This document shows, in pieces, positions 45,865-52,172 of a DNA stretch of 64,000 bases. A model generated the notes under the pieces. It ran no database searches. It saw only the letters and a list, made by a program, of their open reading frames with translations, and was not told where the DNA came from. Source of the DNA: Bacillaceae bacterium OF18-1A (GTDB lineage: Bacteria > Bacillota > Bacilli > Bacillales > Bacillaceae_G); NCBI GenBank assembly GCA_027694045.1, contig JAQEWB010000010.1:1-64000 (forward strand), given 5' to 3'. Within the stretch, counting starts at the first letter, position 1, and every line of letters begins with the position of its first letter. A program made the position numbers and the translations under genes.

Positions 45865-46833
45865 GTGAGAAGAGGTCAAATGATAATAGGAGCTTTGACG
45901 TGTTTAATCGCAAGTATGTCATGGGGAGCGATGTTTCCGGTTGCTGATCATGCGTTAGAATACATAGATCCATTTTACTTTTCGCTTATTCGCTATGGGG
46001 CGGTGGCGATAGTGTTGGTTGTATTACTGTTAATAAAAGAAGGGAAACAGGCATTTCGTTTAGAAGGAAGAGGGAAATTACTCGTCTTTTTCGGAACGAT
46101 GGCGTTTACTGTGTATAATGTACTTATATTTTTAGGTCAAATGTTAATGGGGAAATCAGGTGTAATGGTAGCTTCCATTATGGAAGCGCTTATGCCGATG
46201 ATTTCTATTTGTATTTTATGGGGATATAAGAATATAAAGCCAAAAAAATATATGATAACAAGCATGATTATCGCTTTTGTAGGAGCTGTATTTGTTATTA
46301 CAAAGGGAGATATGAGTTTCTTTCTAACATTGAAAGATAACATGTTTTCGTTAGCATGTATATTTGTAGGAGTTGTAGGTTGGGTTATTTATACGATGGG
46401 TGGCCAAACGTGTAGCGATTGGTCAACACTACGCTATTCTACATTGACGTGTGTATTCGGTACGACTGTTACAGGAATTATAACGGTAATTATTACGTCG
46501 CTTGGATATGTTTCAGTTCCGAGTATGGGAACGATTTCTATGGTGAAATATGATTTATTGTTTATGATGACATTACCAGGAATTGTAGCGCTACTTGCTT
46601 GGAATTACGGAGTGAAAATTTTATCGTCTATTAACGGTATTTTATTTATTAACTTTGTACCTATTACGACTTTGATTATTATGATGATGCAAGGATATCA
46701 AGTAACGCTGTTTGATATTATAGGAACTTTACTTGTTATTATAGCGCTTATTCGTAATAATGTTTGCCAGAGAAAAGAAGAAAGTATAAATAAACAAGTT
46801 TTACAGGAAGAGCGATTACGTCAAGCTGTTTAA
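45865..46833 (+). CDS. EamA/DMT family transporter
   Basis: This is a ten-helix transporter of about 322 residues in two EamA repeats. The first opens with LIASMSWGAMFPVADHALEYIDPFYFSLIRYG and the second with VGWVIYTMGGQTCSDWSTLRYS. Such proteins export metabolites or amino acids. The start is uncertain: GTG 45865 lies 6 nt from GGGGG (45854-45858), and ATG 45880 is the alternative. The C-terminal tail is charged. It is likely controlled by the adjacent LysR protein. Confidence 0.85.
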   Translation: MRRGQMIIGALTCLIASMSWGAMFPVADHALEYIDPFYFSLIRYGAVAIVLVVLLLIKEGKQAFRLEGRGKLLVFFGTMAFTVYNVLIFLGQMLMGKSGVMVASIMEALMPMISICILWGYKNIKPKKYMITSMIIAFVGAVFVITKGDMSFFLTLKDNMFSLACIFVGVVGWVIYTMGGQTCSDWSTLRYSTLTCVFGTTVTGIITVIITSLGYVSVPSMGTISMVKYDLLFMMTLPGIVALLAWNYGVKILSSINGILFINFVPITTLIIMMMQGYQVTLFDIIGTLLVIIALIRNNVCQRKEESINKQVLQEERLRQAV

Positions 46834-46854
46834 TAAGCAATTGGAGGATTTCAC

Positions 46855-46995
46855 ATGTTAGAAAGTTTATTGTTTTTCTTCGCAGTCGGAGTTGCTTGTG
46901 AGCTTGCAGCGATTAATCGAAATGGTCGAAAGAAGGTAAAACAACAAGCTGAACTGATACAGCTTTTAAAGGAGTTAAACGAAAGAAAAAATTAA
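46855..46995 (+). CDS. 46-residue membrane micropeptide
   Basis: This small frame has ribosome site GGAGG 8 nt before the ATG, 21 bp after the EamA gene and probably in the same transcript. The N-terminal half (LLFFFAVGVACELAAI) is a single membrane helix. The C-terminal half (RKKVKQQAELIQLLKELNERK) is a charged helix suited to a short coiled coil. A terminator overlaps its stop. Function unknown. Confidence 0.65.
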   Translation: MLESLLFFFAVGVACELAAINRNGRKKVKQQAELIQLLKELNERKN

Positions 46996-47027
46996 AAAGA
47001 CGACCGGGCATAGACGGTCGTCTTTTT
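46994..47027. terminator. Bidirectional terminator at cassette B
   Basis: AAAAAGACGACCG pairs with CGGTCGTCTTTTT. The same hairpin is at 48078-48111. Confidence 0.9.
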
Positions 47028-47056
47028 CTATATAAAGGGGAAAGGGGACACAAAGT

Positions 47057-47152
47057 TTATAAAAGCGTAGCAGCGTAGATAAAAGTAGTAAGAAGAATCG
47101 AGCCGCTAGCTAATCCTAAAAAATCTAATTTGTTAAAAGTAATGTTTTGCAT
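47057..47152 (-). CDS. Hydrophobic micropeptide, cassette B, type 1
   Basis: This is a 31-codon frame behind AAGGAGAA. The sequence starts MQNITFNKLDFLGLASGS and ends in a hydrophobic stretch ILLTTFIYAATLL. It differs from the cassette C copy at one residue (T/I). The single helix and absence of charge after residue 10 suggest membrane insertion. Confidence 0.72.
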   Translation of the reverse strand: MQNITFNKLDFLGLASGSILLTTFIYAATLL

Positions 47153-47164
47153 AATGAATTCTCC

Positions 47165-47254
47165 TTACTTGTTTAATGTAGAAGCAACAGCTTTTGCATC
47201 AATAAGAGCGAATAATACCATGCCCATTTTATTTATAAATTTGTTGTTCATCAT
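47165..47254 (-). CDS. Micropeptide, cassette B, type 2
   Basis: This is a 29-codon frame behind AAGGAGCGG with doubled ATG. It encodes MMNNKFINKMGMVLFALIDA then KAVASTLNK. Compared with cassette C it differs at three residues (K/T, F/S and S/F), so both copies remain open while diverging. Confidence 0.73.
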   Translation of the reverse strand: MMNNKFINKMGMVLFALIDAKAVASTLNK

Positions 47255-47296
47255 ATTAATCCGCTCCTTTTTGAGTTGTTGTTTCTTTCTGACTTA

Positions 47297-47361
47297 ATTG
47301 TATGAAATATTGAGGGAAGTAACTATCGAATTAGCTTACAAGAAAATTACACTTTTGTAAG
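47297..47361 (-). promoter_or_regulatory. Shared-type peptide promoter B
   Basis: On the minus strand: TTACAAAAGTGTAA (47347-47360), GTAAG, -35 TAGTTA (47320-47325), 17 bp, -10 TACAAT (47297-47302). Spacing matches promoter A. Confidence 0.82.
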
Positions 47362-47473
47362 GATTGAAATTTAACAATTAATACTTATTTTTATTACCAA
47401 CTACTAAAACTTAGTGTTATAATTGTTTTAAGAAAATGAGTATATTTCGGATGTTTAGAAAGGAACGAAACAA

Positions 47474-48079
47474 ATGTATAAACCAATTACATTTTTGTTG
47501 AAATATATATTTAAAACAGCTGGGAAAGTAGAAGTAGAAGGAAGAGAGAAATTACCAGAAGATGGTCCGTACGTTGTTGCGTGCACACATACGAGTTTTA
47601 TGGATGTATTAATGTTAGCGACAGGTATGTATCCAACGGAGATTCATTACATGGCGAAAAAGGAATTGTTTGAAGGGAAATTCAAAAATTGGTTCTTTAA
47701 AAATGTAAATGCATTTCCTGTAGATCGTGCGAATCCAGGACCGAGTACACTTAAAATTCCATCACGCTTATTAAAAGAAGGAAAAGTCGTAGGGATTTTT
47801 CCTAGTGGAACGAGATCAACGGAAGATGTTTCGCTAAAAGCTGGTGCTGTTACAATTGCAATGCGTTCTAACGTCCCATTAGTACCAGCGGCATATATTG
47901 GACCATCAAGTGTGAAGGAATTAATAAAAGGAAAAAGGGCGCAATTAATTTTCGGGGATCCAATTCAAATAGATGCAGGGGAGCAAATTGATCGAAAGAC
48001 AGCTATGAAAATGATGACAGATCAGTTGAATGAAAAGTTTGAAGAGCTGAAGATAAAGTTGCAATCAAATCAAAAATAA
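47474..48079 (+). CDS. plsC: 1-acyl-sn-glycerol-3-phosphate acyltransferase
   Basis: This is a 201-residue membrane-associated acyltransferase that makes phosphatidic acid from lysophosphatidate. The catalytic HX4D box is H39-TSFM-D44. The substrate-binding motif FPSGTRS (a form of FPEGTRS) lies near 110, and PLVPAAYIGPSS follows. Its length is typical of short Gram-positive PlsC. It is enclosed by two near-identical peptide cassettes on the opposite strand, and the downstream one begins immediately after its stop. Confidence 0.92.
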   Translation: MYKPITFLLKYIFKTAGKVEVEGREKLPEDGPYVVACTHTSFMDVLMLATGMYPTEIHYMAKKELFEGKFKNWFFKNVNAFPVDRANPGPSTLKIPSRLLKEGKVVGIFPSGTRSTEDVSLKAGAVTIAMRSNVPLVPAAYIGPSSVKELIKGKRAQLIFGDPIQIDAGEQIDRKTAMKMMTDQLNEKFEELKIKLQSNQK

Positions 48080-48140
48080 AAAGACGACCGGGCATAGACG
48101 GTCGTCTTTTTCTATATAAAGGGGAAAGGGGACACAAAGT

Positions 48141-48236
48141 TTATAAAAGCGTAGCAGCGTAGATAAAAATAGTAAGAAGAATCGAGCCGCTAGCTAATCC
48201 TAAAAAATCTAATTTGTTAAAAGTAATGTTTTGCAT
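48141..48236 (-). CDS. Hydrophobic micropeptide, cassette C, type 1
   Basis: This is a 31-codon frame with ribosome site AAGGAGAA, near-identical to the cassette B peptide (NITFNKLDFLGLASGSILL core, then TIFIYAATLL). Confidence 0.72.
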   Translation of the reverse strand: MQNITFNKLDFLGLASGSILLTIFIYAATLL

Positions 48237-48248
48237 AATGAATTCTCC

Positions 48249-48338
48249 TTACTTGTTTAATGTAAAAGCAACAGCTTTTGCATCAATAAGAGCGGATAAT
48301 ACCATGCCCATTGTATTTATAAATTTGTTGTTCATCAT
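48249..48338 (-). CDS. Micropeptide, cassette C, type 2
   Basis: This is a 29-codon frame with doubled ATG and AAGGAGCGG. It encodes NTMGMVLSALIDAKAVAFTL, ending LNK. The ALIDAKAV core is common to all four type 2 peptides. Confidence 0.73.
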   Translation of the reverse strand: MMNNKFINTMGMVLSALIDAKAVAFTLNK

Positions 48339-48380
48339 ATTAATCCGCTCCTTTTCGAGTTGTTGTTTCTTTCTGACTTA

Positions 48381-48445
48381 ATTGTATGAAATATTGAGGG
48401 GAGTAACTATCGAATTAGCTTACAGGAAAATTACACTTTTGTAAG
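48381..48445 (-). promoter_or_regulatory. Shared-type peptide promoter C
   Basis: On the minus strand: TTACAAAAGTGTAA (48431-48444), GTAAG, -35 TAGTTA (48404-48409), 17 bp, -10 TACAAT (48381-48386). Confidence 0.82.
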
Positions 48446-48526
48446 AAAAACGAATGAAGGTGTAAGGGTTAGGGGATTTGACATATGTTCATAGGATTCC
48501 TTAAGTTAAAAAGTAGAGGTGAGTGT

Positions 48527-49504
48527 ATGGCTAATATTAAAGATATTGCAAAGATGGCTGGGGTTTCAGTTACGACAGTTTCGAGGGTGTTAAACGATCA
48601 TCCGTATGTAAGTGAAGAAAAAAGGAAAGTGGTTTTAGATATAGTTGAGAAATTGAACTACTCGCAAAATGCAAATGCTGTTCATTTATCGAAAGGGAAG
48701 ACGAATATTGTTGGTGTGATTCTACCTTATATTAATCATCCGAGCTTTGATGCAATGGTAGGAGGGATAATGGAGGGAGCGTTAGCCCGTAATTACAGAG
48801 TGCTACTTTGCCAAACGAATTACAATAAAAAAGAGGAAATGAAGAGTTTACATATGTTAAAAACAAAGCAATTGGACGGCCTTATTATTTGTTCACGTGC
48901 AAATGATTGGGAAACGATAGCGCCATATGTTCCATACGGCACAATAATTGCTTGCGAAGATAATGATATTTCAAATATCTCAAGTGTATATACGAATCAT
49001 TCGGAAGCCTTTCGGTTAGGAATGAATTTTCTTATTGAAAAGAATTATAAAAAAATCGGTTATTGCACAGGAAGGAAATTAGGGCCGAGTAGCCAAAAGC
49101 GTTTTGATACTTATAAACATCAATTGCAATCTATAGATGAAGAGGTTAAGGAAGAGTGGATTTTCACAGAATGTTTTACGTTAGAAGATGGTGTAAGAGT
49201 AGCTCGTAAATTAAAGGAAATGAAGAGTCGACCAGAAGCTTTAATGGTGGCAGGAGATGAAGTTGCAATTGGGGTTATGACAGAAGTTGAAAAATTAGGT
49301 ATTCAAGTTCCTAAGGATTTGGCGATTATTGGTTTGGATAATCAACCTATTTCACAAGTATTGCAGTTGACAACCATTGATCAAAATTTAAAGGAGATAG
49401 GTAAAACGGCTTTTGAAATGTTTTACAGGAGGGCGAGTGACGAGAATTCTAAACAAGAAAAAGTAGAAATTCCTTATAAACTTGTGGAACGCTCTACAGT
49501 TTAG
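48527..49504 (+). CDS. LacI-family transcriptional regulator
   Basis: This 325-residue repressor has the canonical DNA-binding head MANIKDIAKMAGVSVTTVSRVLND (residues 1-24) and hinge. A periplasmic-binding-like sugar domain follows (NIVGVILPYINHPSFDAMVGGIMEGA from about 60). I used ATG 48527, preceded by GAGGTGAG; the longer frame from 48485 has no site. A LacI-type operator GAAACGCGTTTC lies 62 bp after its stop, in the promoter of the next gene, which it probably represses. The effector is unknown. Confidence 0.9.
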   Translation: MANIKDIAKMAGVSVTTVSRVLNDHPYVSEEKRKVVLDIVEKLNYSQNANAVHLSKGKTNIVGVILPYINHPSFDAMVGGIMEGALARNYRVLLCQTNYNKKEEMKSLHMLKTKQLDGLIICSRANDWETIAPYVPYGTIIACEDNDISNISSVYTNHSEAFRLGMNFLIEKNYKKIGYCTGRKLGPSSQKRFDTYKHQLQSIDEEVKEEWIFTECFTLEDGVRVARKLKEMKSRPEALMVAGDEVAIGVMTEVEKLGIQVPKDLAIIGLDNQPISQVLQLTTIDQNLKEIGKTAFEMFYRRASDENSKQEKVEIPYKLVERSTV

Positions 49505-49508
49505 TCTT

Positions 49509-49548
49509 AATCCGTTATGTGTACAAAACGCATAGCGGATTGTTTTTT
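49509..49548 (+). terminator. Terminator after lacI-type gene
   Basis: AATCCGTTATG pairs with GCATAGCGGATT around TGTACAAAAC, followed by seven T residues. Confidence 0.85.
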
Positions 49549-49558
49549 TGAAATATCT

Positions 49559-49587
49559 TTGACAGGAAACGCGTTTCATACTTTATA
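49559..49587 (+). promoter_or_regulatory. Promoter with LacI-type operator in the spacer
   Basis: TTGACA (49559-49564) and TTTATA (49582-49587) are 17 bp apart. The spacer contains the perfect 12-bp palindrome GAAACGCGTTTC (49566-49577), with the central CG typical of LacI-family operators. Confidence 0.78.
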
Positions 49588-49653
49588 AAAGATTTAAACC
49601 GGTCTGTAATAATCCATGGATTCTTTTCAAGAATAGTATTTGGAGGGATATGC

Positions 49654-49983
49654 ATGAAGGAACTTTTATTAAGTATGAAAAAGCATTTAGAGGATGATGA
49701 AAAGATTTTAGCTTTTATTGTAGGGATTTTTGAGAAAGATAATTTTACGTTACATTATGAACATGGAATCTTTGCTGCCACTACTAGACGTCTCCTTTTT
49801 TACGGGGAATTTCCATACTATCCTGTAATATTTAAAGATTACTCATATTTGCATATAGATGACATAGATTTCCGTTCGGGTTTTGAGTTTGCTTGTAATC
49901 ATGAAACCGTTAGAGCTAAGTATATTCAGAGAGGGAATGTGGAGCGATTTGTCCGTGTGGTTAGGGGAAATATGAATAATTAA
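49654..49983 (+). CDS. Small PH-like domain protein
   Basis: This is a 109-residue protein with a helical start (MKELLLSMKKHLEDDEKILA). The beta-rich core (TLHYEHGIFAATTRRLLFYGEF, YSYLHIDDIDFRSGFEF) resembles the YokE/bacterial PH domain family, where 'G..vaTnkRLlfy' is characteristic. It is probably a soluble or membrane-interface protein. It follows a LacI-type operator promoter and has GGAGGG 8 nt before its ATG. Confidence 0.65.
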   Translation: MKELLLSMKKHLEDDEKILAFIVGIFEKDNFTLHYEHGIFAATTRRLLFYGEFPYYPVIFKDYSYLHIDDIDFRSGFEFACNHETVRAKYIQRGNVERFVRVVRGNMNN

Positions 49984-50101
49984 CCAACCCTTTGTTTAAA
50001 CATAATATCGTAGTCATTATGAGAAAAAGTGAGGAATAAAAACCACTTCTAAACCTCTAGGAGATAGTGATACAATGTCAAATGGGGGGAGGGTATGAAC
50101 T

Positions 50102-50938
50102 ATGGTTAATCAACGTATAAAGGAAATAACACTCATTACACTTGGTTCATTATTGTTCGCAATTGGTATTAATTATTTTGCAATTCCAAACCGTTTATCA
50201 GAAGGTGGAATTATTGGTTTAACGGTTGTTACTTACTATTTATTTGATTGGTCGCCAGGTATTGTCAACTTTGCTATAAATGCAGTTTTACTGGCAATTG
50301 GTTATAAATTTTTTGATAAGAAAACGATGGTTTATACAATTTTAGGGATTGTAGAAACATCGCTGTTTTTGTATGTTACGGAGCATATTGAGTATCATGT
50401 AAATAGTGATACGTTATTAGCAGCTTTATTTGCTGGTGTATTTGTAGGTGTTGGATTAGGCTGTATGTTCAAAGCCGGAGGTACATCGGGAGGATCAGCA
50501 ATTTTGGCTCAGTTAGCAAATCAATATTTAGGGTGGAGCGTCGGAAAAGGCGTACTGATTATTGATATTGTTGTCATTGCTGGCTCTGTATTTATAATAG
50601 GGCAGGAAAAAGCAATGTATACACTTGTTGCTGTATTCATCGGAGCGAAAGTGATTGATTTCATTGTAGAAGGAATGGATACAAAAACAGCTGTTACAAT
50701 TATTTCGAATCAACCAGATTTAATTCGTGAAGCTATTACGAAAAACATGACGCGCGGTGTTACTGTATTAGAAGGGCGTGGCGGATATACTGGTAAGAAT
50801 AAAGAAGTTTTATATGTTGTTATTAATAAACAAGAACTTGTTAAGTTAAAGCAAGTTATTAGCCGAGTAGATGAAGATGCCTTCGTTGTTATCCATGATG
50901 TACGTGATGTACTTGGTGGTGGTTTTAAAGCAAGCTAA
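50102..50938 (+). CDS. YitT family membrane protein
   Basis: This is a 278-residue protein with five membrane helices (about residues 10-30, 50-70, 78-95, 105-125 and 148-168) of the YitT/DUF161 type, including MFKAGGTSGGSAILAQL near 122. A C-terminal DUF2179 domain (about 205-275, ITKNMTRGVTVLEGRGGYTG) is usual. Function is not established in the family. Translation starts after GGGGGGAGGG. A hairpin terminator follows. Confidence 0.88.
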   Translation: MVNQRIKEITLITLGSLLFAIGINYFAIPNRLSEGGIIGLTVVTYYLFDWSPGIVNFAINAVLLAIGYKFFDKKTMVYTILGIVETSLFLYVTEHIEYHVNSDTLLAALFAGVFVGVGLGCMFKAGGTSGGSAILAQLANQYLGWSVGKGVLIIDIVVIAGSVFIIGQEKAMYTLVAVFIGAKVIDFIVEGMDTKTAVTIISNQPDLIREAITKNMTRGVTVLEGRGGYTGKNKEVLYVVINKQELVKLKQVISRVDEDAFVVIHDVRDVLGGGFKAS

Positions 50939-50972
50939 AAGATGAACGAGTAAATTCGTTCGTCTTTTTTTA
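50937..50972 (+). terminator. Terminator after yitT-type gene
   Basis: AGATGAACGA and TTCGTTCGTCT pair over GTAAA and are followed by T residues, immediately before promoter G. Confidence 0.82.
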
Positions 50973-50975
50973 TTC

Positions 50976-51039
50976 TTACAAAAATGTAAGGGTAATGTAA
51001 TGGGATTCAATGGTAGATTTCATTTCTCCTTTTTAAAAT
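50976..51039 (+). promoter_or_regulatory. Shared-type promoter upstream of yxeA
   Basis: TTACAAAAATGTAA (50976-50989), 7 nt, GTAAT (50997-51001), 9 nt, -35 TGGTAG (51011-51016), 17 bp, -10 TAAAAT (51034-51039). All spacings equal those of the micropeptide promoters. Confidence 0.8.
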
Positions 51040-51076
51040 GGATGTATAGATATCCTGCAAGGGAGGAAGGTTTATT

Positions 51077-51433
51077 ATGAAGAAAAAAATGATCACGACT
51101 GTAATAGCGATAGCTGTAATGGTAGTAGTGTTGATGCCTACGACACTTGGACCGTTTATCGATAAATATAATCCGCTTTATAAGACGAAAGAATACTATA
51201 CGATTGTGAATACGATTGGCCAACCTGTCGGTGATGAATGGTATGAATATGAATTTATTGCATTCGATGAACGTGGGAAAGAACAAAAAATAAAGAAAAC
51301 AGTTAAGCATATGTTAAAGAGAGATGAAGCGTTAAGGGTTTTGGCAAAAGGGCGTTATGGTGAGTCGATTGAAGAGATTGAGATTACAAATATTCCTATA
51401 AATGCGAAGAGTAAACTTTTAGCGACGAGATAG
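51077..51433 (+). CDS. yxeA: YxeA family protein (DUF1093)
   Basis: This is a 118-residue exported or membrane-anchored protein with an N-terminal hydrophobic segment (about residues 5-24) and a small domain with YYTIVNTIGQPVGDEWYEYEF and KGRYGESIEEIEI, characteristic of YxeA. Family members are often adjacent to peptide or bacteriocin genes, though their role is unclear. It shares its promoter type with the micropeptides. The ribosome site GGAGGAAGG lies 6 nt before the ATG. Confidence 0.85.
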   Translation: MKKKMITTVIAIAVMVVVLMPTTLGPFIDKYNPLYKTKEYYTIVNTIGQPVGDEWYEYEFIAFDERGKEQKIKKTVKHMLKRDEALRVLAKGRYGESIEEIEITNIPINAKSKLLATR

Positions 51434-51439
51434 CGGGAT

Positions 51440-51488
51440 ATACCCCTACCTATTTTTTGTCGAAAATAAAAATACTAGGTAGGGGTAT
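51440..51488. repeat. Long inverted repeat downstream of yxeA
   Basis: ATACCCCTACCTA (51440-51452) pairs perfectly with TAGGTAGGGGTAT (51476-51488) across 23 nt. It is not followed by a T run, so it is not an ordinary terminator; it could protect the yxeA mRNA 3' end. Confidence 0.6.
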
Positions 51489-51499
51489 AATATGGTTAT

Positions 51500-51537
51500 A
51501 AAAAAGCCTTAGTCGTTATGGACTAAGGCTTTTTTTA
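51500..51537. terminator. Bidirectional terminator
   Basis: AAAAAGCCTTAGTC pairs with GACTAAGGCTTTTT over GTTATG, placed as at the other peptide cassettes. Confidence 0.88.
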
Positions 51538-51540
51538 TTA

Positions 51541-51650
51541 TATAAAGGGGAAGGGGGTACATTGTAGTAGCATGATTGAAAGGGATAAGAAGAGTAGCTA
51601 CTAGCAATGTAATTTGGTTATGTGAGTGTTCTTCTTATTTAGCTTACTTG
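51541..51650 (-). pseudogene. Decayed micropeptide cassette D
   Basis: The leader-proximal sequence TATATAAAGGGG-AAGGGGG and the cassette order match cassettes A-C. Translation of the minus strand gives ITKLHC, two stop codons, then a hydrophobic remnant LLFLSLSIML in place of the type 1 peptide. The type 2 gene is reduced to a few codons. The promoter D in front remains intact. Confidence 0.55.
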
Positions 51651-51658
51651 CTAACTGT

Positions 51659-51723
51659 ATTGTACGAAATATAGATAAGGAAAACTATCGAATTACATTA
51701 CACATAGCTTACAAACATGTAAG
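51659..51723 (-). promoter_or_regulatory. Shared-type promoter D, minus direction
   Basis: On the minus strand: TTACATGTTTGTAA (51709-51722), GTAAT, -35 TAGTTT (51682-51687), 17 bp, -10 TACAAT (51659-51664). The inverted repeat is shared with a divergent promoter. Confidence 0.78.
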
Positions 51724-51772
51724 TCTCTTGTAATGCAATTCGATAGTAAAAAAATAGTAAATGTAATAGAGT
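51708..51772 (+). promoter_or_regulatory. Shared-type promoter D, plus direction
   Basis: The same inverted repeat CTTACAAACATGTAAG (51708-51723) is followed on the plus strand by GTAAT, TTCGATAGT with -35 TAGTAA (51744-51749), 17 bp and a weak -10 TAGAGT (51767-51772). Confidence 0.65.
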
Positions 51773-51778
51773 GTAACT

Positions 51779-51880
51779 AGAAAGTCTCGCTTTATAGCTT
51801 TCTGATTTGTAATGTGAATGAAAAATGAAAACCAACTAATTTTTAATAGTCCTCATCTTTTTAGATGAGGCTCTTTTTTA
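51779..51880 (+). ncRNA. Candidate small RNA from divergent promoter D
   Basis: The plus-direction promoter is followed by about 100 nt with an internal hairpin (AGAAAG/CTTTCT, 51780-51805). It ends in the strong terminator AGTCCTCATC/GATGAGGCTC with six T residues (51848-51878). The only short frame (MKNENQ start) has no ribosome site, so a non-coding transcript is more likely. Confidence 0.45.
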
Positions 51881-51884
51881 AACC

Positions 51885-51948
51885 TTACAACATTGTAAGG
51901 TTTACGTAAGCTAATTCGATAGTAAAATTGTCATATTTTTTGCATAAT
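51885..51948 (+). promoter_or_regulatory. Shared-type promoter of the 37-residue peptide
   Basis: TTACAACATTGTAA (51885-51898), GTAAG, CTAATTCGA, -35 TAGTAA (51920-51925), 17 bp, -10 CATAAT (51943-51948). The GTAAGCTAATTCGATAGT block is identical to that of promoters A-C. Confidence 0.8.
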
Positions 51949-52001
51949 AGATACAAATAGGGAAAATAATTAGGGATTTAGTAGGAAGGGAGAAACATGG
52001 G

Positions 52002-52115
52002 ATGCGTAAAGAAGAAGTAGTGAAGTTTCCAATGAAAGATTTCTGTAGCTACTTTACTGTTGCCGTAGTATGTATTGGATTATTTGATATCATAACAAAT
52101 TTAATAGTTAAATAA
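52002..52115 (+). CDS. 37-residue peptide of the shared-promoter group
   Basis: This small frame has ribosome site AAGGGAG about 10 nt before the ATG. The sequence opens MRKEEVVKFPMKDF and continues with a hydrophobic stretch TVAVVCIGLFDIITNLIV, one membrane helix. It is bounded by a shared-type promoter upstream and a hairpin terminator at 52127-52158 (AAAACAAGAAGGA/TCCTTTCTTGTTTT). It is not homologous to the type 1 or type 2 peptides. Confidence 0.68.
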   Translation: MRKEEVVKFPMKDFCSYFTVAVVCIGLFDIITNLIVK

Positions 52116-52172
52116 TATAGATGATAAAACAAGAAGGATGTCCTTTCTTGTTTTTTTTATGGGGGAATAAAG

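Larger units (their letters stand above)
46994..47361. repeat. 368-bp direct repeat, copy 1 (peptide cassette B)
   Basis: It spans terminator, both peptide genes and promoter. It matches 48078-48445 at a constant offset of 1084 bp, with about seven substitutions and no insertion or deletion. It begins exactly after the preceding stop codon. Confidence 0.9.
48078..48445. repeat. 368-bp direct repeat, copy 2 (peptide cassette C)
   Basis: Second copy of 46994-47361, starting at the plsC stop codon. It contains the bidirectional terminator (48078-48111), two peptide genes and the promoter. Confidence 0.9.
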
